This document shows positions 1-7,344 of a stretch of DNA of 13,012 nt, in pieces; position 1 is the stretch's first letter; each line of letters starts with the position of its first letter. Origin of the DNA: IMCC26077 sp964561165 (lineage in GTDB: Bacteria; Actinomycetota; Actinomycetes; Nanopelagicales; Nanopelagicaceae). Location: positions 1 to 13,012 of the forward strand of contig CAZLOJ010000030.1 in assembly GCA_964561165.1 (NCBI GenBank), given 5' to 3'. The notes beneath the pieces were generated by a model. It did no database searches and was not told the DNA's origin. It saw nothing but the letters and a program-made list of their open reading frames with translations. The position numbers and the translations under genes were made by a program.

Positions 1-836
1 CGCCATATGTAGTAAAAAATGATGGACTTGCTGCTGGTAAAGGAGTAGTCGTCACTAGCGATCGCACCGTTGCACTTACCCATGCACTTGCATGTGGGAA
101 AGTAGTGATTGAAGAGTATCTCGATGGTCCGGAGATCTCCCTCTTTGGAATTTCAGATGGCACCACTGTTATTGGTATGGAACCCGCGCAAGATTTCAAA
201 CGCGCTCTCGATGGTGATGCAGGCCCGAATACTGGTGGGATGGGCGCATATTCACCACTTCCTTGGGCGCCAGCTGACATCATTTCGCGCACCGAGAAAG
301 AAGTACTCATTCCCACAATCAACGCGATGGCAGAGCGAGGTACGCCATTTATTGGGTTGCTCTATGCAGGGTTAGCAATGACCTCTCGCGGGATTCGCGT
401 TATCGAATTCAACGCTCGCTTTGGTGATCCCGAAACCGAAGTCTTATTGCCACGTTTACAGACGCCGTTAGCGCAATTATTACTCGCAGCAGCTACCGGG
501 AAGCTTGCCGCCCACCCGCCTCTGCGATGGTCAGAGCAGCAAGCAGTGACGATAGTTCTAGCATCGGAGGGGTACCCCGAGAATCCTCAAGTAGGTAGGG
601 AAATTAACGGGATTACTGAGAGTTCAGATGCAATTGTTTTCCATGCTGGCACGGTCTTCGAAGGCGATCAACTTCGTTCAGCAGGTGGCAGAGTTCTTGC
701 TGTCACGGGATTAGGCGATGATTTAACCACCGCTCGAGAGAAAGGCTATCGCGCTCTCTCGCAGATAACCCTTTCGGGTAGCCATTATCGAAAAGATATT
801 GCTCTTGCTGCGTCAATCGCACAGAAGGAGGCCTAA
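1..836 (+). CDS. purD: Phosphoribosylamine-glycine ligase (GAR synthetase), 5'-truncated
   Basis: This enzyme joins glycine to 5-phosphoribosylamine using ATP, the second step of purine synthesis, in the cytoplasm. The gene runs in from the left edge: the first whole codon is at base 3, and 277 residues are visible of about 420 usual for the family, so roughly the first 140 (the N-terminal domain) are missing. Visible residues begin with the ATP-grasp glycine-rich segment VVKNDGLAAGKGVVV (about 3-17). EEYLDGPEIS and GPNTGGMGAYSP follow, then the metal and ATP-binding segment EFNARFGDPE (about 135-144). The C-terminal domain contains AVTIVLASEGYP. No frameshift is seen. The TAA stop directly abuts the GTG of purB, so the two are almost certainly co-transcribed and translationally coupled. 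An internal ATG at 105 lies inside the ATP-grasp fold and is not a start. Confidence 0.96.
   Translation, partial: PYVVKNDGLAAGKGVVVTSDRTVALTHALACGKVVIEEYLDGPEISLFGISDGTTVIGMEPAQDFKRALDGDAGPNTGGMGAYSPLPWAPADIISRTEKEVLIPTINAMAERGTPFIGLLYAGLAMTSRGIRVIEFNARFGDPETEVLLPRLQTPLAQLLLAAATGKLAAHPPLRWSEQQAVTIVLASEGYPENPQVGREINGITESSDAIVFHAGTVFEGDQLRSAGGRVLAVTGLGDDLTTAREKGYRALSQITLSGSHYRKDIALAASIAQKEA
825..831 (+). promoter_or_regulatory. Ribosome binding site deciding the purB start
   Basis: AAGGAGG sits in the last codons of purD, five bases before the GTG at 837. This near-perfect anti-16S match at good spacing supports the GTG as the purB start. The next candidate, ATG at 855, would be 23 bases away from it. 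Confidence 0.8.
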
Positions 837-2270
837 GTGGTCGAGAATAACGCCATGAATATCCCATCAACGCTTGCTACTCGATATGCAAGTCGTGAGA
901 TGTGCGCAATTTGGGCTCCTGAAGCGAAGATTGTGCTGGAACGGAAACTCTGGATTGCGGTGCTCAAGGCACAAAAGGAACTTGGCTTAGCAATCGAAGC
1001 TAAGGCAATCTCTGATTATGAAAAAGTTATTGAGAAGGTTGATTTATCCTCAATTGATGCGCGCGAAAAAAACCTTCGCCACGATGTAAAAGCCCGCATT
1101 GAAGAGTTTAATGCTCTTGCTGGGCATGAACTTATTCACTCCGGCATGACAAGTCGCGATCTCACCGAATCTGTCGAAGCACTTCAGATTAAAACTGCTC
1201 TGCTATTGATTCGTGATAAATACGTTGCGCTTTTAGCGGGATTTGCTGATCGTGCAGGGGAGTTTATCGATCAGCCTATTGCCGGCCGATCCCACAATGT
1301 TCCAGCTCAAGTCACAACGGTCGGCAAAAGATTTGCGACTTTCGCAGAAGAGGGACTCTTTGCCTTTAATCGCTTAGAAGAGCTCCTTGCGCGACTCCCA
1401 CTCCGGGGTTTGAAGGGTCCAGTGGGAACTGCTCAAGATGCGCTGGATCTCTTCAATGGAGATACAAATAAATTGGCAGAGCTCGATGGGAAAGTTGCTT
1501 CCTATTTAGGGTTCGAGAGCGTTCTAGATTCAGTTGGACAGATTTACCCGCGATCATTTGATTTTGACGTTGTATCAACGCTTCTGCAATTAGCTGCGGC
1601 TCCTTCGAATATGGCAACAACTCTTCGCCTAATGGCTGGCGCGGAGCTTGCAACGGAAGGATTCCAAAAGGGGCAGGTGGGATCTTCTGCGATGCCACAT
1701 AAGATGAATGCGCGCTCGAGCGAGCGAATAAATGGATTTACCGTCCTACTTCGTGGCTATTGCGTTGCAGTATCTGAACTTGCTGGCTCACAGTGGAATG
1801 AAGGAGATGTCGCGTGCAGCGTAGTACGACGCGTTGCGCTCCCCGATTCCTTCTATGCAATCGACGGATTGCTTGAAACAGCGCTAACAGTTCTTGCGGA
1901 ACTTGGAATTTTTGAGAGCGCAATTACTGCAGAACTAGATCGCAATCTTCCGTTTTTGGCGACAACAAAGATTCTCATGGCAGCAGTTAAGAAAGGTATC
2001 GGACGCGAGAGCGCACACGAGGTTATAAAAGAGCATTCGCTAGCCACGGTTGCAAACATCCGAAGTGGTGGCGAGAATGATTTACTTGCTCGGATCGCTG
2101 GTGATGCCCGGATTCCACTTGATTTAGCTGAGTTGAATGCGCTCATCGAATCACCACTTGATTTCACCGGAATCGCGCGTAACCAGACGCTCCAGGTCAT
2201 CGCAAAAGTTGCGGAAGTTACCGCGCGCTATCCGAAAGCTTCGAGTTATCAGCCTGGTGCAATTCGGTGA
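837..2270 (+). CDS. purB: Adenylosuccinate lyase
   Basis: PurB removes fumarate twice in purine synthesis: from SAICAR to give AICAR, and from adenylosuccinate to give AMP. It acts as a cytoplasmic homotetramer of the fumarase/aspartase superfamily. The 477 residues match the long actinobacterial form. Landmarks are RYASREMCAIWAPEAKIVLER near the N-terminus, ELIHSGMTSRDLTE (about 98-111) with a conserved His, GRSHNVPAQVTT (about 150-161) with the second conserved His, and the superfamily signature loop GSSAMPHKMNARSSER (about 282-297), which carries the catalytic Ser pair 283/284. The GTG start is chosen because it directly follows the purD stop and has a strong Shine-Dalgarno; homology alone would also allow ATG 855. 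The 3' end overlaps purC by four bases (GTGA), which implies coupling. Confidence 0.97.
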   Translation: MVENNAMNIPSTLATRYASREMCAIWAPEAKIVLERKLWIAVLKAQKELGLAIEAKAISDYEKVIEKVDLSSIDAREKNLRHDVKARIEEFNALAGHELIHSGMTSRDLTESVEALQIKTALLLIRDKYVALLAGFADRAGEFIDQPIAGRSHNVPAQVTTVGKRFATFAEEGLFAFNRLEELLARLPLRGLKGPVGTAQDALDLFNGDTNKLAELDGKVASYLGFESVLDSVGQIYPRSFDFDVVSTLLQLAAAPSNMATTLRLMAGAELATEGFQKGQVGSSAMPHKMNARSSERINGFTVLLRGYCVAVSELAGSQWNEGDVACSVVRRVALPDSFYAIDGLLETALTVLAELGIFESAITAELDRNLPFLATTKILMAAVKKGIGRESAHEVIKEHSLATVANIRSGGENDLLARIAGDARIPLDLAELNALIESPLDFTGIARNQTLQVIAKVAEVTARYPKASSYQPGAIR

Positions 2271-3109
2271 TTGGTTGGCGCCCACTAAAAAGTGGCAAAG
2301 TACGTGATTTATTTATCAATGACCAGAATGAGATTCTGCTCGTTGCCTCCGACCGAATCAGCGCATACGACTGGATTATGCCTACGCCAATCCCTGAAAA
2401 AGGCAAACTCTTAACGCAACTTTCATTATTTTGGTTCGACAAACTCTCGAGCGTTGTCGCCAATCATGTGATTTCCACCGATGTTCCTACAGAAGTTGCA
2501 GGGCGCGCGATTATTTGTAAGTCACTCGAGATTTTTCCTGTTGAGTGTGTTGCGCGAGGTTACCTCACAGGGTCGGGATGGAGTGAGTACAAAAGTTCGC
2601 AGAGCGTGTGCGGAATCTCCCTCGCGGCTGGATTATTAGATGGCTCTGAATTGCCAGAAGCGATATTCACACCTGCAACTAAAGCTGAAGTAGGTCGCCA
2701 CGATGAGAACATTTCGTTTACGGAAACGGAATCAGTGATCGGGAGCGATCATGCTCGTGAGCTGCGTCGACTGACTCTTGAGCTGTACACGTCAGCACGA
2801 GAATATGCGCAGACTCGAGGCATCATCATCGCCGATACCAAATTTGAATTCGGCCTCGATAACGCAGGGAAAATCACGCTTGCTGACGAAGCGCTCACGC
2901 CAGATTCTTCAAGATTTTGGCCCGCCGAAAGCTGGCGCCCAGGGCAGGTGCAGCCTTCATACGATAAGCAGTATCTGCGAGATTGGTTGACCAGCATCGG
3001 GTGGGATAAGCAAAGCCCGCCGCCGCCGTTACCAGATGAGATCGTGGAGAAGACGAGAGCGCGTTACGGTGAGGCGTACGCCGCATTGACTGGAGAGAAA
3101 TTTAGATAA
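2267..3109 (+). CDS. purC: Phosphoribosylaminoimidazole-succinocarboxamide synthase (SAICAR synthetase)
   Basis: PurC condenses CAIR with aspartate using ATP to form SAICAR, the substrate of the upstream neighbour PurB. All expected blocks are present in 280 residues: SGKVRDLF (9-16), VASDRISAYDW (26-36), KGKLLTQLSLFWFD (45-58), FPVECVARGYLTGSGWSEY (90-108), the FTPATKAEVGRHDENI stretch (134-149), and the C-terminal IIIADTKFEFGLD and LADEALTPDSSRFWP segments that build the nucleotide and CAIR sites. The GTG start lies inside the purB stop (GTGA), so translation probably depends on ribosomes terminating purB. No separate strong Shine-Dalgarno is visible. Length and motif order are normal for the bacterial single-function enzyme. 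Confidence 0.97.
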   Translation: MIGWRPLKSGKVRDLFINDQNEILLVASDRISAYDWIMPTPIPEKGKLLTQLSLFWFDKLSSVVANHVISTDVPTEVAGRAIICKSLEIFPVECVARGYLTGSGWSEYKSSQSVCGISLAAGLLDGSELPEAIFTPATKAEVGRHDENISFTETESVIGSDHARELRRLTLELYTSAREYAQTRGIIIADTKFEFGLDNAGKITLADEALTPDSSRFWPAESWRPGQVQPSYDKQYLRDWLTSIGWDKQSPPPPLPDEIVEKTRARYGEAYAALTGEKFR

Positions 3110-3128
3110 GTCAGCGCTACCGGAGCTA

Positions 3129-3134
3129 TAGGAT
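3129..3134 (+). promoter_or_regulatory. Probable -10 box of a leaderless purS promoter
   Basis: TAGGAT lies six bases before the GTG start of purS, in the 31-base purC-purS gap. This matches the actinobacterial TANNNT -10 element at the distance that places transcription initiation on, or within a base of, the start codon. There is no convincing Shine-Dalgarno for purS, and no clear -35 was identified. That transcription starts here is inference from spacing and from the same arrangement at purF. Confidence 0.5.
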
Positions 3135-3140
3135 GGTGCT

Positions 3141-3389
3141 GTGGCGAGAGTAATTGTTGATGTAGTGCTCAAAGATGAAATTTTGGACCCACAAGGTGAT
3201 GCGATTTCGAGAGCGCTGCCACGGATGGGATTCTCATTCACGCCAACGAGCGTCCGACAAGGGAAGAGCTTCATTCTCTCCCTTGACCATGCGCCTAGTG
3301 CAGCTGAAGTGAAAGAAATTGAAAACGCTGCTGCCACGCTCCTCTCCAATCCAGTCATTGAAACTTTTACCATCCGAGTGGAGCATTGA
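3141..3389 (+). CDS. purS: FGAM synthase subunit PurS
   Basis: PurS is the small structural subunit that bridges PurQ and PurL in the three-part formylglycinamidine ribonucleotide synthase of Gram-positive bacteria and archaea, and it is needed to pass ammonia between them. The 82 residues match the family length and pattern: MARVIVDVVLKDEILDPQG at the N-terminus, a central hydrophobic strand around SFILSLDHAPS, and a C-terminal strand ending NPVIETFTIRVEH. The GTG start gives the typical N-terminus without an extension. The gene begins after the only sizeable gap in the first pur block (31 bases) and overlaps purQ by one base (TGATG), so purS-purQ-purL form one translationally coupled unit, probably with its own promoter. 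Confidence 0.95.
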   Translation: MARVIVDVVLKDEILDPQGDAISRALPRMGFSFTPTSVRQGKSFILSLDHAPSAAEVKEIENAAATLLSNPVIETFTIRVEH

Positions 3390-4054
3390 TGCGGGTAGGA
3401 GTCGTCACCTTCCCAGGAACCCTTGATGATCACGATGCCGCGCGAGCGGTGAAATACGCTGGCGGTGAACCTGTTTCCTTGTGGCACGGTGATACAGACC
3501 TAAGAGACGTAGCGGGTGTCATTCTTCCTGGTGGCTTTTCTTACGGAGATTACTTGCGATGCGGTGCAATTGCTCGCTTCTCACCAATTATGAGTTCAAT
3601 TATCCCTGCAGCTGAGAACGGACTACCAGTTCTCGGAATCTGTAATGGTTTCCAAGTGCTTTGCGAATCTCACCTTCTGCCTGGCGCGCTCACTCGAAAT
3701 GTAGGTCTGCACTTCTTATGCCGAGACCAAGAGATTGAAATCGTGAACACTCAGAGCACATGGAGCAGTGATTTCACATCAGGCCAACGAATTACTATTC
3801 CCTTGAAAAATGGTGAAGGTTCGTATCAGTGTGACGATAGAACTTTGCAAGAACTTGAAGAGAACAATCAAGTGATTGCCCGGTATGTTGGTGTTAATCC
3901 CAACGGTTCACGTAATGCAATTGCTGGTATCACCAATAAACAGGGGAATGTCGTGGGAATCATGCCGCATCCGGAGCATGCAATAGACGCCCTTACTGGT
4001 CCAAGCGCAGATGGATTGGCTTTCTTTACTTCCATGGTCAAAGCGCGGGTGTAA
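3389..4054 (+). CDS. purQ: FGAM synthase glutaminase subunit PurQ
   Basis: PurQ is the class I glutamine amidotransferase subunit. It hydrolyses glutamine and delivers ammonia to PurL through the PurS-containing complex. The triad is intact in 221 residues: nucleophile Cys85 in VLGICNGFQV, then His194 and Glu196 in IMPHPEHA. LPGGFSYGDYLRCGA (about 46-60) is the conserved oxyanion and substrate region specific to PurQ. I chose the ATG at 3389, which shares its A with the purS stop and gives the family-typical start MRVGVVTFPG. A TTG one codon earlier is possible but less likely. It ends two bases before purL. Confidence 0.96.
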   Translation: MRVGVVTFPGTLDDHDAARAVKYAGGEPVSLWHGDTDLRDVAGVILPGGFSYGDYLRCGAIARFSPIMSSIIPAAENGLPVLGICNGFQVLCESHLLPGALTRNVGLHFLCRDQEIEIVNTQSTWSSDFTSGQRITIPLKNGEGSYQCDDRTLQELEENNQVIARYVGVNPNGSRNAIAGITNKQGNVVGIMPHPEHAIDALTGPSADGLAFFTSMVKARV

Positions 4055-4056
4055 AA

Positions 4057-6291
4057 ATGGCGTTAGACACCGTAGGTATTGCAAAAAATTCACCTGATAC
4101 CCAACAGCCATGGCGAGAACTTGGATTGAAAGAGGATGAGTACCAACGCATTCGAGAAATCCTCAATCGGCGGCCAACCTCCAGCGAGTTAGCGATGTAT
4201 TCGGTGATGTGGAGCGAGCACTGCTCATATAAATCATCCAAAGTTCACCTACGCCAATTTGGTGAGAAAGCACCGAAATCTGATGCGTTATTAGTAGGTA
4301 TCGGGGAGAACGCTGGCGTGGTCGATGTAGGTCAAGGGTATGCGGTGACGTTCAAAGTCGAATCTCATAACCATCCTTCATTTATCGAACCGTATCAAGG
4401 TGCAGCGACGGGTGTAGGTGGCATCGTGCGAGATATCTTGACGATGGGCGCGCGACCAGTCGCCATTTTAGATCCGCTCCGTTTTGGTCCTGCGGATGCA
4501 CCAGATACTAAACGCGTTTTGCCAGGTGTGATTGCAGGTATCGGTGGATATGGCAATTGCATCGGAGTTCCCACGGTTGGTGGCGAAGTTATCTTTGATA
4601 AATCATATTTAGGCAATCCTTTAGTCAACGCGCTCTGCGTTGGCGTAATGAAACATGAAGATATAAAGCTGGCAAAAGCTTCTGGCCCCGGCAACCTGGT
4701 TGTGCTTTTTGGTGCGAAGACAGGTGGCGATGGAATCGGTGGTGTTTCAGTTCTGGCCAGTGAAACTTTTAGTGAGAAAAAACCAACAAAACGTCCAGCT
4801 GTGCAAGTGGGAGATCCATTCACCGAAAAAGTACTCATTGAATGTTCGCTCGAGATATTCAAAGAAGATTTAGTGGTGGGAATCCAGGATCTTGGCGGAG
4901 CAGGTCTTTCGTGTGCAACGAGCGAACTTGCCTCGGCTGGAACCGGTGGCATGCGCATTGAGCTAGATCGAGTGCCCCTACGCGATGCCAACCTATCTCC
5001 TGAAGAAATTCTTATGAGTGAATCTCAAGAGCGAATGTGTGCAATTGTTCCGCCAACGAAAATTGATAGGTTCCTTGAAATCTGTAAGAAATGGGATGTC
5101 GTCGCAACCGTCATTGGCGAAGTTACTTCAGGAGAGCATTTAGAAATCACCTGGCATGGTGAGTTGATCGTTGATGTTCCTCCGCGCACTGTGGCGCACG
5201 ATGGGCCGGTGTATAACCGACCCTATAAAAGACCGGAAAATCAGGGGGATCTGTGCGCTGATGCAGCGGAGAATCTTCCTCGCCCTTCCGGTGAAGCTGA
5301 GCTAGCTGAAACGATTCTAAAGATTATCTCTTCGCCGAATATGGCAGACAAAACATGGATTACTGAGCAATATGACAAGTACGTTCAAGGAAATACGGTC
5401 GTAGCCGGGCCGAGTGACGCGGCTGTGATTCGCATCGATGAAGAGAGCTTTTTGGGAGTTGCTGTCGCCACTGATTGCAATGGCAGATTCTGCAAACTCG
5501 ATCCCTACCAAGGAACTCAACTTGCACTTGCCGAGGCATTTCGCAATGTCGCTGTTACTGGCGCCAAGCCCCTAGCTATAACAAATTGTCTGAACTTTGG
5601 CTCGCCGGAAGATCCAGGGGTTATGTGGCAATTTGCCGAGAGCGTGCGCGCACTTGCCGATGGCGCGCTTGAGATGGGCTTACCCGTAACAGGTGGGAAC
5701 GTCTCGTTCTATAACCAAACGGGTAATGTCGCAATTGTGCCAACGCCAGTGGTTGGAATCTTGGGCGTGATTGATGATGTGCGCAAAGCAATTTCTTATA
5801 AATTCACGGGTGCGAAAGAACTAATCCTCCTCGGTGAAACGTTAGAAGAGTTATCAGGTGGGGAATGGGCTGATGGCTTCGGTCATCTCGGAGGTATTCC
5901 ACCGCGCGTCAATCTGCAGAAAGAGATGGTACTTGCAGACTTCATGCATGCGCAGCGCGACTATATTGCTGCAGCTCACGATCTCTCCGATGGTGGCTTA
6001 GCTGTCGCGCTCATTGAGATGCTTTTGCAATCAAAAACTGGAGCAACAATCTCAATTCATGGAGATCCATTCATGCATCTCTTTAGTGAGAGCTCAGGGC
6101 GCATCCTCATCGCGCTCTCTCCTGAAGATTCGAATTACGTAGTTGGCAAAGCAACCGATGCCGGAATAACGACGACCAGATTAGGTAAATCCGGTGGCGA
6201 AAACCTCGAGATCTCAGGGGTTTTATCGCTATCTATGCTCCACCTTCGAGAGGCGAATCAGAGGACTATTCCAGCGTTATTTAACGCTTAA
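4057..6291 (+). CDS. purL: FGAM synthase catalytic subunit PurL (small type)
   Basis: PurL uses ATP and ammonia supplied by PurQ to convert FGAR to FGAM. At 744 residues it is the small, PurS/PurQ-dependent form and lacks the fused glutaminase domain of the roughly 1300-residue proteobacterial enzyme. Visible landmarks are MWSEHCSYKSSK (51-62) with catalytic His55, VESHNHPSFIEPYQGAATGVGG (101-122) with active-site histidines, a GGDGIGG-type glycine-rich loop (about 223-229), and a second repeat of the AIRS-like fold in the C-terminal half (GNTVVAGPSDAA, AITNCLNFGSPE, GGNVSFYNQT, AAHDLSDGGLAVAL). The ATG is two bases after the purQ stop. The 3' end overlaps the oppositely oriented lyase gene by 11 bases, and both stop codons fall in a shared inverted-repeat region. 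Confidence 0.97.
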   Translation: MALDTVGIAKNSPDTQQPWRELGLKEDEYQRIREILNRRPTSSELAMYSVMWSEHCSYKSSKVHLRQFGEKAPKSDALLVGIGENAGVVDVGQGYAVTFKVESHNHPSFIEPYQGAATGVGGIVRDILTMGARPVAILDPLRFGPADAPDTKRVLPGVIAGIGGYGNCIGVPTVGGEVIFDKSYLGNPLVNALCVGVMKHEDIKLAKASGPGNLVVLFGAKTGGDGIGGVSVLASETFSEKKPTKRPAVQVGDPFTEKVLIECSLEIFKEDLVVGIQDLGGAGLSCATSELASAGTGGMRIELDRVPLRDANLSPEEILMSESQERMCAIVPPTKIDRFLEICKKWDVVATVIGEVTSGEHLEITWHGELIVDVPPRTVAHDGPVYNRPYKRPENQGDLCADAAENLPRPSGEAELAETILKIISSPNMADKTWITEQYDKYVQGNTVVAGPSDAAVIRIDEESFLGVAVATDCNGRFCKLDPYQGTQLALAEAFRNVAVTGAKPLAITNCLNFGSPEDPGVMWQFAESVRALADGALEMGLPVTGGNVSFYNQTGNVAIVPTPVVGILGVIDDVRKAISYKFTGAKELILLGETLEELSGGEWADGFGHLGGIPPRVNLQKEMVLADFMHAQRDYIAAAHDLSDGGLAVALIEMLLQSKTGATISIHGDPFMHLFSESSGRILIALSPEDSNYVVGKATDAGITTTRLGKSGGENLEISGVLSLSMLHLREANQRTIPALFNA
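6273..6288. terminator. Inverted repeat at convergent gene ends, possible bidirectional terminator
   Basis: AGCGTTATTTAACGCT is a perfect 7-base-arm inverted repeat. As RNA it gives a 6-bp stem with a four-base loop on either strand. It lies exactly where purL (+) and the lyase gene (-) converge, partly inside both coding regions. Neither side is followed by a clear U-run, so function as an intrinsic terminator is uncertain. No other terminator-like structure is seen at this junction. Confidence 0.4.
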
Positions 6292-7186
6292 CTATTCCTT
6301 CTAACTCGGCGTACGCGGCATCAATTACATCCGTTACGGTCTTATCGAGAATGAAACTGACTGGTCCACGTTGGCGCATGCTAGTGAAGATGCCTTGCTT
6401 TACTAACAGATATTTCTCAACAGCAACGTATGAATCAAGCGTTGTTTGGTAGGAAACCATCTTGGCAATCGGCGCATGAATTTCTGCTGCACGCTTCATA
6501 TCTCCTGATTCAAGAGCCTTCCATAGCGCGACTAAACCCCATGGAATTTCGGCACCAGGCATAGTTCCTACGATCCCAATCGGATAGGTATCCATGAGAT
6601 CTGCACCGCCTTGACCTTCAAAAACGCGCGCCCTGGCGCTACTTGCATCTTTTAATTGTTGCAAGCGAGGCGCCACTGGCTTAGCTTCCGGTTTAAATTG
6701 CACACGCTCTTCACCATATTTATCGATGAGATCTACGTAAAGCGAAATCTCTAGCGGATGACCAACGTAGTTACTTGCATCTTGAACGATGACAGGAATC
6801 GAAACGCTTTCGATGATTGAGATGTAGTACTGAGCAATTTCACTTGAGAGCGGAGCAAAGGCACTTGGTGGCGTTGCCATAACAGCAGCAGCGCCATCTT
6901 CTTCTGCCCACTGTGCTAATTGTGTTGCGATCTTTGTGCTTTCAGCGCCAACGCTCGTAACTAATGGAACACGTCCCTTAGTAGATGCGATAACGCTCTG
7001 CGCCAATTCTCTGCGCTCATGAGCAGCAAGTCGTAGAACTTCAGAGACCATGGCCAGCACGAAACCGTCAACTTTGGTATCGATCAGCCAATCAATTTCT
7101 TTTTTTAACACATCATGATCGATGGAATCGTCAGATGTGAAAGGGGTCGAAATTACAGTAAACACGCCATGAAGTGGTTTAGCCAT
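6281..7186 (-). CDS. DapA-superfamily lyase, probable 2-keto-3-deoxy sugar-acid dehydratase or aldolase
   Basis: This is a 301-residue (beta/alpha)8-barrel protein of the dihydrodipicolinate synthase/N-acetylneuraminate lyase superfamily. These enzymes work through a Schiff base on a barrel lysine; here that is probably Lys165 in RVQFKPEA. The segment LAMVSEVLRLAAHER replaces the GTTGE loop of true DapA, and PVIVQDASNYVG replaces the strand that carries the catalytic Tyr of lysine-pathway enzymes. Both segments resemble, from memory, the bacterial L-2-keto-3-deoxyarabonate dehydratase group. The gene lies downstream of an IlvD/EDD pentonate-type dehydratase on the same strand, which fits the next catabolic step. 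The likely product is alpha-ketoglutarate semialdehyde (dehydratase) or pyruvate plus glycolaldehyde (aldolase); I cannot tell which. The start is fixed by an in-frame TAA directly before the ATG. A role in lysine synthesis is unlikely. Confidence 0.8.
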   Translation of the reverse strand: MAKPLHGVFTVISTPFTSDDSIDHDVLKKEIDWLIDTKVDGFVLAMVSEVLRLAAHERRELAQSVIASTKGRVPLVTSVGAESTKIATQLAQWAEEDGAAAVMATPPSAFAPLSSEIAQYYISIIESVSIPVIVQDASNYVGHPLEISLYVDLIDKYGEERVQFKPEAKPVAPRLQQLKDASSARARVFEGQGGADLMDTYPIGIVGTMPGAEIPWGLVALWKALESGDMKRAAEIHAPIAKMVSYQTTLDSYVAVEKYLLVKQGIFTSMRQRGPVSFILDKTVTDVIDAAYAELEGIVKR

Positions 7187-7344
7187 TTAACTCTTTCGCT
7201 CCCTATTGCTTGTCTTGCACGTTAAGACGAGCTTGCCGCTCGCGCATGGTGCTAATGCTAATTTCTTCGCATTCAACTGTATACAGAAGATTTTGCCTGG
7301 CCGAATCTACACTTTTATTATCCCTTTGACTAAAGAAAGTACCG
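7187..7344 (-). promoter_or_regulatory. Dehydratase-lyase intergenic region with a palindrome and a hairpin
   Basis: These 158 bases hold no convincing gene and form the longest gap in the window. Two structures stand out. CTGTATACAG at 7277-7286 is a perfect 10-bp palindrome, flanked by further matching pairs (TC/GA) two bases out on each side, as in many dimeric-repressor operators. A second element at 7209-7231 forms on the minus strand a stem of GTCTT/AAGAC plus two outer pairs around a 7-base loop, ending 22 bases before the lyase ATG. GATAAT further upstream on the minus strand could be a -10 box, but no good -35 was found. An internal promoter or operator for the lyase gene is plausible but not shown. 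Confidence 0.4.

Noticed and set aside
3110..3140. Possible purine riboswitch or PurR-type box upstream of purS
   Set aside because: The 31-base gap is too short for an aptamer, and I see no conserved purine-aptamer core or PurR-like palindrome there.
3029..3487. A 152-residue minus-strand open frame over purC-purS-purQ
   Set aside because: It is antisense to three well-supported genes and shows no recognisable protein features.
4395..4991. A 198-residue minus-strand open frame inside purL
   Set aside because: It lies wholly antisense to a conserved part of purL, and its Ser/Pro/Thr-rich composition is typical of an antisense reading of a real gene.
6281..7186. Lysine-pathway 4-hydroxy-tetrahydrodipicolinate synthase (dapA)
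   Set aside because: The GTTGE loop and the catalytic Tyr strand motif are absent, and the neighbours are catabolic.
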